Below the pieces are notes generated by a model. That model was given only the letters and a program-made list of their open reading frames with translations, searched no databases and had not been told where the DNA came from. The position numbers and the translations under genes were made by a program. Source: Actinomycetota bacterium (GTDB lineage Bacteria > Actinomycetota > Coriobacteriia > Anaerosomatales > Anaerosomataceae). From it: a DNA stretch of 12,787 nucleotides. Within the stretch, counting starts at the first letter, position 1. Each line of letters begins with the position of its first letter. Shown here one piece after another: positions 9,119 to 12,787 of this stretch. The stretch is from the NCBI GenBank assembly GCA_011372845.1, contig DSAI01000198.1, positions 1-12,787 on the forward strand, given 5' to 3'.

Positions 9119-9715
9119 CTACTCGCCCGACTGCTCTTGATACAGTTCGTCGACCTCGACCTTCATCGCCTCCACATCACGCGGCTCGTTGAGGCCCGTG
9201 TGCTGCGTGAAGCGTATGACACCCTCCTTGTCGATCAGGAAGCTCCAGCGATTCGCGATCTTGGTGCGGGGGCTGAACGCGCCGTATGCCGGCATGACCG
9301 TCCTGTCCCAGTCGGACAGGAGATCGAATGGGAGCTCCAGCTGCTTGCGGAATTCGGCGTGCGAGGCCCATCCGTCAGCGCTGATGCCGAGGACCTCTGT
9401 GTCGCGCTCCTGGAAGTACTCGTAGTTGTCTCGGTACCCGGACAGCTCCCCTTCTCAAACAGGAGTGAAATCGGCGGGATAGAACACGAGGATCACGTTC
9501 TTCACGCCCTTGTAGTCAGACAGCGCGACGGTGGACTGCTCCTGGTTCTTGAGACGGAAGTCGGGCGCCACCGTGCCCACTTCCAGCCCGTTCTGCTCGC
9601 CGACATCGCCGTTGTCGGCACTGCCCGATCCGCTCTCTCCCGCGCTACAACCGCCGATCGCCAGTACGGCGGTCACAGCGACGGCGACGATGAGAACGAC
9701 CGACTTCGCCCTCAT
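9119..9715 (-). CDS. Selenocysteine-containing peroxiredoxin lipoprotein (BCP/PrxQ type)
   Basis: Predicted surface-anchored peroxidase reducing hydrogen peroxide or organic peroxides. A naive translation stops after 86 residues at UGA (9455-9457). The same frame continues for 111 residues of clear peroxiredoxin sequence to a TAG. The UGA (residue 87) replaces the peroxidatic cysteine of the invariant motif: P80-x3-T84-x2-U87 within FYPADFTPV-U-EGEL. The active-site arginine is R156 in NRWSFLID. Other family segments follow (YRDNYEYFQ, LGISAD, FDLLSDWD). The N-terminus is a lipoprotein signal with lipobox IGGC (Cys23). No other cysteine exists, and the position where BCP carries its resolving cysteine (+5) is Ser92, so it is a 1-Sec enzyme needing an external reductant. 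The ATG has AGGGGGTGA upstream. A nonsense-mutated pseudogene is the alternative, but the intact downstream frame and SECIS argue against it. Confidence 0.87.
9427..9457 (-). promoter_or_regulatory. Candidate SECIS element for Sec87 of the peroxiredoxin
   Basis: After the UGA on the minus strand, TGTCCGG pairs with CCG-A-GACA (one bulged A) around a GTA loop that starts 17 bases downstream of the UGA. This is within the spacing seen for bacterial SECIS elements and has G as the first loop base. A lower helix of GGGAG with CTTCC (one G-U pair) can extend it. The stem is comparable to, but weaker than, the one in fdnG. Confidence 0.7.
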
Positions 9716-9865
9716 GCCCCATCACCCCCTGCCAAGGTGTAAAATGGCCTGGTTGGCCTGTTTCTCATTGTAACCCCCTGGACCCGCATCTGGCACGTGC
9801 GACTCGGCTTCACCAGGGTGGTACCGGCCAGGGTAAGGGACCCAACAGAAGCCATTGGAGGTACT
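9716..9865. promoter_or_regulatory. Divergent intergenic region between Sec-peroxiredoxin and fdhE
   Basis: These 150 bases must hold promoters for both directions. On the plus strand TAAAAT (9740-9745) is a possible -10 for fdhE without a clear -35. A palindrome GGCC-n5-GGCC (9746-9758) lies between the opposing candidates and could be an operator. Closer to fdhE, AGGGTGGTACCG (9815-9826) resembles the conserved T-box bulge sequence, but no stem I or specifier loop is recognisable. GGAGGT precedes the fdhE ATG. Confidence 0.45.
9767..9772 (-). promoter_or_regulatory. Candidate -10 box for the Sec-peroxiredoxin operon
   Basis: TACAAT on the minus strand matches the TATAAT consensus at five of six positions. 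It would give a 5' leader of about 45 bases ahead of the peroxiredoxin ATG. No good -35 hexamer is found at 16-18 bases, so activator dependence or another sigma factor is possible. Confidence 0.35.
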
Positions 9866-10762
9866 ATGACCAACGCCGCACGCAGCAAGGCGATCGAGCA
9901 CTACGTCGCCGCACGACCCGACTTCAAGCAGCAACTGGGATTCTTCGAAGCACTGTGGGCCGCCCAGGACGAGATCGCCGCAGACGCGGTCGAGTACGCG
10001 CCAGCATCAACCGAGGACACCGTCAGCGCGCTCCGCAAGACACGCACACTCTTCTCTCTTGTTGCACCCACCATCCCGCTGGAACCCTATCGTGCCGCCG
10101 TACGGCGCATCGCAGGACTCATGGCCAAGCGCGCAGGGCTCCCTGAAGAGCAGAGCGCAGCCCTCACAGAGGCGGATCTCGCGGGCGCGATCTCACAGGA
10201 GGGCCTCGATTCGATGCTCTCCGGCTTCGACGCCTTCGTGAGCGGCGTGATGGCCGAGGTGGATGACGACCGTCTCAACGAACCGCTGGTGTTCTTCGTT
10301 CTGTCCGAGGCAGCCACGCCGTTCCTCCGCCAGCCTGCCGCAGATGCGGTGAAGGCCGCCGGCGATTTCGACTGGCTGCAGTACGACTCCGGCCTCTGCC
10401 CCGCGTGCGGCACTCCCGCGGCCTCGGGCGTGGTGCGTGACGAAGGTGAGCTCCAGGGTGGCCGCAGGTGGCTCAGCTGCCCCACATGCCGCACCGAGTG
10501 GGAGTATGCGCGGGTGCGCTGCGCCCGCTGCGGACACAGGTCGCATGACAAGCTGGAGTACCTCTTCGACGAGCACGACCCGGGTCATCGGCTGCACACC
10601 TGCAAGAAGTGCAACGGGTATATCCCGGTGACCTTCGAGAAGCAGACCACGGTGATCGCCGTCCCCGAGGTCGAAGAGGTGATCATGGTCCCGCTGGAGC
10701 AGGTGGCCACGTCGCGCGGCCTCTCCCCTCTCGGCGACGACGTAAGCGAGACCGCCAACTAG
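9866..10762 (+). CDS. fdhE: Formate dehydrogenase accessory protein FdhE
   Basis: Cytosolic maturation factor needed for activity of Tat-exported respiratory formate dehydrogenases. In E. coli it binds the catalytic subunits before export and is a rubredoxin-like metal protein. The 298-residue product has an alpha-helical N-terminal half and a C-terminal half with four CxxC knuckles: C178/C181 (LCPACG), C205/C208 (SCPTC), C219/C222 (RCARCG) and C246/C249 (TCKKC). These are enough for two rubredoxin-type metal sites, the family hallmark. Start ATG at 9866 has GGAGGT 3 bases upstream; the frame is open back to 9797 but without a better ribosome site. It stands alone, divergent from the selenoperoxiredoxin and about 1.36 kb after fdnGHI, whose catalytic subunit is its obvious client. 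Confidence 0.92.
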   Translation: MTNAARSKAIEHYVAARPDFKQQLGFFEALWAAQDEIAADAVEYAPASTEDTVSALRKTRTLFSLVAPTIPLEPYRAAVRRIAGLMAKRAGLPEEQSAALTEADLAGAISQEGLDSMLSGFDAFVSGVMAEVDDDRLNEPLVFFVLSEAATPFLRQPAADAVKAAGDFDWLQYDSGLCPACGTPAASGVVRDEGELQGGRRWLSCPTCRTEWEYARVRCARCGHRSHDKLEYLFDEHDPGHRLHTCKKCNGYIPVTFEKQTTVIAVPEVEEVIMVPLEQVATSRGLSPLGDDVSETAN

Positions 10763-10782
10763 AGCACAGGCGCATCCGCATG

Positions 10783-10821
10783 ACGAACCGCCCGTGGCCA
10801 GCCTGCGGGCGGTTCGTTCTT
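10783..10821 (+). terminator. Intrinsic terminator after fdhE
   Basis: ACGAACCGCCCG (10783-10794) and CGGGCGGTTCGT (10806-10817) form a perfect 12-bp stem with an 11-base loop, followed by TCTT. It lies 20 bases after the fdhE stop and separates it from the nfeD operon. Confidence 0.85.
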
Positions 10822-10848
10822 GCCTGCTCTCGGGTACTCTTGTGTAAG
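10820..10848 (+). promoter_or_regulatory. Candidate promoter for nfeD-slipin operon
   Basis: TTGCCT (10820-10825) and TGTAAG (10843-10848) are separated by 17 bases and sit 24 bases before the nfeD ATG, leaving room for its AAGGAGGAG ribosome site. The -10 match is weak; TACTCT at 10835-10840 is an alternative. Confidence 0.3.
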
Positions 10849-10871
10849 TACCTCTGACAAGGAGGAGTCGC

Positions 10872-11327
10872 ATGGACGTGTGGTTCTGGATCTGGGCCGC
10901 GCTTGCGGCCGTGCTGATCGTCGGCGAGATCTTCACCGCCGGGTTCTTCCTTCTGCCCTTCGGGCTGGGCGCCGCCGCGGCCGCTGTACTCGCGCTCATC
11001 GGCGCCTCGATCGGTTGGCAGTGGGGCGTCTTCCTCGTCCTGTCCGCCGTGCTCCTGCTGAGTCTGCGGCGCTTTGCCGACAGAATCACCCACGAGCCGC
11101 CCGAGAAGGTGGGTGTGGACCGCCTCATCGGCAAGGAGGGCGTGGTCATCGAGACGGTAGAGCCCAGGGACGGCACGGGCCGCGTGCGCATCGAGCGCGA
11201 GGAGTGGCGTGCCGACTCGACCCGGAACCAGACCCTCGTGGTTGGAGCACACGTGGTCGTGGAACGCGTCTCCGGAACGCACCTGGTCGTACGCCCGGCA
11301 CATGAGACCGCTGAGACAGAGGAGTAG
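10872..11327 (+). CDS. nfeD: NfeD-family membrane protein
   Basis: Small partner protein of slipin/stomatin-type scaffolds, implicated in membrane quality control and microdomain organisation. The 151-residue product has three hydrophobic segments at about residues 2-20, 22-43 and 47-65. A soluble domain of about 75 residues ([45 protein letters not shown]) follows and has the five-strand OB-fold pattern of NfeD. It is the short form without the N-terminal serine protease domain. Start ATG has AAGGAGGAG upstream. Two bases separate it from the next gene, an SPFH protein, which is the usual partner arrangement. Confidence 0.88.
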   Translation: MDVWFWIWAALAAVLIVGEIFTAGFFLLPFGLGAAAAAVLALIGASIGWQWGVFLVLSAVLLLSLRRFADRITHEPPEKVGVDRLIGKEGVVIETVEPRDGTGRVRIEREEWRADSTRNQTLVVGAHVVVERVSGTHLVVRPAHETAETEE

Positions 11328-11329
11328 CA

Positions 11330-12253
11330 ATGGAAGGCGCTACCGCATTCGTCATCTTCTTCGGCCTGATCGTCCTCTTGGTGCTGTTCATATGGGCGAT
11401 CGCCGGCATCCGCATCGTGCGTCCGTACGAGAAGGGCCTGATCGAGCGGCTCGGCAAGTACCAGCGCACGGCCGACTCGGGACTCACCATCATCGTGCCG
11501 GTCATCGACAAGATGACCAAGGTGGACATGCGCGAGAACGTCGTGGATGTCCCTCCGCAGGAAGTCATCACCAAGGACAACGTGGTGGTGACCGTGGACG
11601 CCGTGGTCTACTACGAAGCCACCGACCCCGTGAAGCTCGTCTACAACGTGGCCAACTTCTACCTCGCGGCCACCAAGCTCGCGCAGACCAACCTGCGTAA
11701 CGTGATCGGCGAGATGCAGCTCGACGAGTCGCTCACCAGCCGCGAGCAGATAAACGCCGCGCTGCGGCAGATCCTCGACGACGCCACCGACAAGTGGGGC
11801 GTGCGTATCGTACGAGTGGAGCTGCAGCGCATCGAGCCTCCGGTGGACGTGACCGAGGCGATGCACCGCCAGATGAAGGCCGAGCGCACCCGCCGCGCCG
11901 TCATCCTCGAGGCCGACGGAGACAAGCAGGCCGCGATCACCCGCGCAGAGGGCTCCAAGCAGTCGGCGATTCTCGAGGCCGAGGGTCAGGCGGAAGCGAT
12001 CAAGCGCGTGGCCGAGGCCGACAAGTTCCAGAAACTCACGGTGGCAGAAGGTGAGGCGCTCGCCATCAAGAGCGTGTTCGGCGCCATCCACGAAGGCGAT
12101 CCCAGCAACGACCTCATCGCCATCCGCTACCTGGAGGCGCTCAAGGCCATCGCCGACGGTCCCGCCAACAAGGTGTTCCTGCCGATGGAGGTCTCGGGGA
12201 TCATGGGCAGCATCGGCGGTATCGCTGAGCTTTTCAGGGAGAAGACGGAGTAG
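11330..12253 (+). CDS. Slipin / stomatin-like SPFH-domain membrane protein
   Basis: Membrane-microdomain scaffold of the SPFH (band 7) superfamily, 307 residues. An N-terminal transmembrane helix (about residues 6-26) leads into [19 protein letters not shown], the start of the SPFH domain. The core follows ([37 protein letters not shown]) and then a long charged, alanine-rich coiled coil with repeated AEG/EADG segments at about residues 190-250 that drives oligomerisation. The C-terminal [17 protein letters not shown] is typical of slipins. Its stop lies 22 bases from the stop of the convergent cytochrome gene. The ATG follows the nfeD stop by 2 bases with GAGGAG upstream, so the two are co-transcribed. 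Known NfeD-slipin pairing supports the family call; the specific cellular role is unknown. Confidence 0.92.
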   Translation: MEGATAFVIFFGLIVLLVLFIWAIAGIRIVRPYEKGLIERLGKYQRTADSGLTIIVPVIDKMTKVDMRENVVDVPPQEVITKDNVVVTVDAVVYYEATDPVKLVYNVANFYLAATKLAQTNLRNVIGEMQLDESLTSREQINAALRQILDDATDKWGVRIVRVELQRIEPPVDVTEAMHRQMKAERTRRAVILEADGDKQAAITRAEGSKQSAILEAEGQAEAIKRVAEADKFQKLTVAEGEALAIKSVFGAIHEGDPSNDLIAIRYLEALKAIADGPANKVFLPMEVSGIMGSIGGIAELFREKTE

Positions 12254-12258
12254 GCCTT

Positions 12259-12275
12259 CACGCGGAAGTCGCGTG
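12259..12275. terminator. Short hairpin between convergent slipin and cytochrome genes
   Basis: CACGCG and CGCGTG form a 6-bp stem with a GAAGT loop, filling the 22-base gap between two converging stop codons. There is no T-run. It is a weak candidate for a shared terminator. Confidence 0.35.
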
Positions 12276-12787
12276 CTACGGCAGCTGCGACATCGGATGG
12301 CAATTGAGGCAGAGGTCGTCGTACTCCTCAACGAGCAAGCGGCTGTTCTCGGTCTCGTGCGGGAAGTTCTGGAACATGGGATTGTCCGCAGTGGCGGTCG
12401 CCCATTCCGAACGCGCCCAGTCCCACACCACCCCGTCGCCATACTCCACGACGAACGGCTCGGCCCGCGCCGAGCCGTCGGCCGCGAGATCGCCTACGTA
12501 GCGGCTGTCCTCGTGGCACTGCTGGCAGATCGGATAGTGGCCGTCCTGCCCGCCCTCCCCGGTCGTGCGCGGATACGGCATCAAATAGCCCCTGTTGCCG
12601 AGGTCGAACACGGCGCTCCCATGCAGTGACGGCGCAACCGAAGTCGTCCTGCCGAGGCCGTCGATCACCGTGTTCGAGGTGAACACGTCCACGGCGTCGA
12701 GCACGGGGAGCGCGTCATAGACGTACGTAGTCTCCACCGGATGGTTGTGCACCGGCCCGTCGGAACCACGGCCCGCGTGACACGCGA
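12276..12787 (-). CDS. Multihaem c-type cytochrome (N-terminus beyond window)
   Basis: C-terminal 170 residues of a secreted or membrane-attached multihaem cytochrome c; the 5' end is off the window. Two complete haem-attachment motifs are visible, CQQCH and CLNCH, the latter about nine residues from the C-terminus. The frame is open past the window edge and shows ACH just inside it, very likely the end of a third CxxCH motif. Isolated histidines (HNHPVE, HYPIC) could be distal haem ligands. A GTG inside the visible part could be mistaken for a start, but the upstream CH argues it is internal. Function cannot be specified: periplasmic electron carrier or reductase subunit are both possible. 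It could accept electrons from a quinol pool fed by the formate dehydrogenase, which is speculative. Confidence 0.82.
   Translation of the reverse strand, partial: ACHAGRGSDGPVHNHPVETTYVYDALPVLDAVDVFTSNTVIDGLGRTTSVAPSLHGSAVFDLGNRGYLMPYPRTTGEGGQDGHYPICQQCHEDSRYVGDLAADGSARAEPFVVEYGDGVVWDWARSEWATATADNPMFQNFPHETENSRLLVEEYDDLCLNCHPMSQLP

Noticed and set aside
9119..9715. Peroxiredoxin as a nonsense-mutated pseudogene
   Set aside because: The frame is intact on both sides with conserved residues. The UGA sits exactly on the catalytic cysteine, a SECIS-like hairpin follows, and a second clear Sec gene is nearby. Kept only as an alternative.
10193..12442. Very long minus-strand open frame of 749 codons
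   Set aside because: It runs antisense across fdhE, nfeD and slipin, each with clear family motifs and ribosome sites. Its composition is typical of a GC-rich shadow frame, and it crosses two operon boundaries.

Overview
The window is GC-rich, densely packed bacterial chromosome from an anaerobe or microaerophile that appears to decode UGA as selenocysteine (Sec). The hpt/tilS/ftsH housekeeping block, the strong GC bias and the Tat-exported, membrane-anchored formate dehydrogenase fit a deep-branching Actinomycetota lineage such as Coriobacteriia. That placement is inference; no rRNA gene or marker phylogeny is present. I see no insertion sequences, CRISPR arrays, tRNA or rRNA genes.

Layout. 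Positions 1-3298 (minus strand) hold tilS, hpt and the 5' two thirds of ftsH, a classic Gram-positive housekeeping cluster. Positions 3299-3847 are a roughly 550-base intergenic and leader region. It contains a nested inverted repeat enclosing an intrinsic terminator with seven T's, so the following operon is probably controlled by premature termination. Positions 3848-8508 (plus strand) encode a three-subunit respiratory formate dehydrogenase: a Tat-exported molybdopterin/[4Fe-4S] catalytic subunit, a four-cluster ferredoxin-like subunit with a C-terminal membrane anchor, and a four-helix cytochrome b. The catalytic subunit is interrupted in a naive translation by an in-frame UGA at codon 201. 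This is the known Sec position and is followed by a good bacterial SECIS hairpin. A strong bidirectional terminator follows at 8537-8592.

Positions 8606-9715 (minus strand) hold two lipoproteins. The first in transcription order is a BCP/PrxQ-type peroxiredoxin whose peroxidatic cysteine codon is an in-frame UGA, again followed by a SECIS-like hairpin. It is a second selenoprotein that a standard gene caller would truncate to 86 residues. The second is a thioredoxin-fold lipoprotein with a CPFC active site, a plausible reductant for the peroxiredoxin. Divergently, at 9866-10762, is fdhE, the formate dehydrogenase maturation factor.

Positions 10872-12253 hold an nfeD/slipin membrane-quality operon, and 12276-12787 (minus strand) hold the 3' end of a multihaem c-type cytochrome.

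Together, the centre of the window is a selenium-linked redox island: formate oxidation outside the membrane, its maturation factor, and an exported selenium-dependent peroxide defence pair. Selenium incorporation genes (selA, selB, selC, selD) are not in the window and are predicted elsewhere in the genome.
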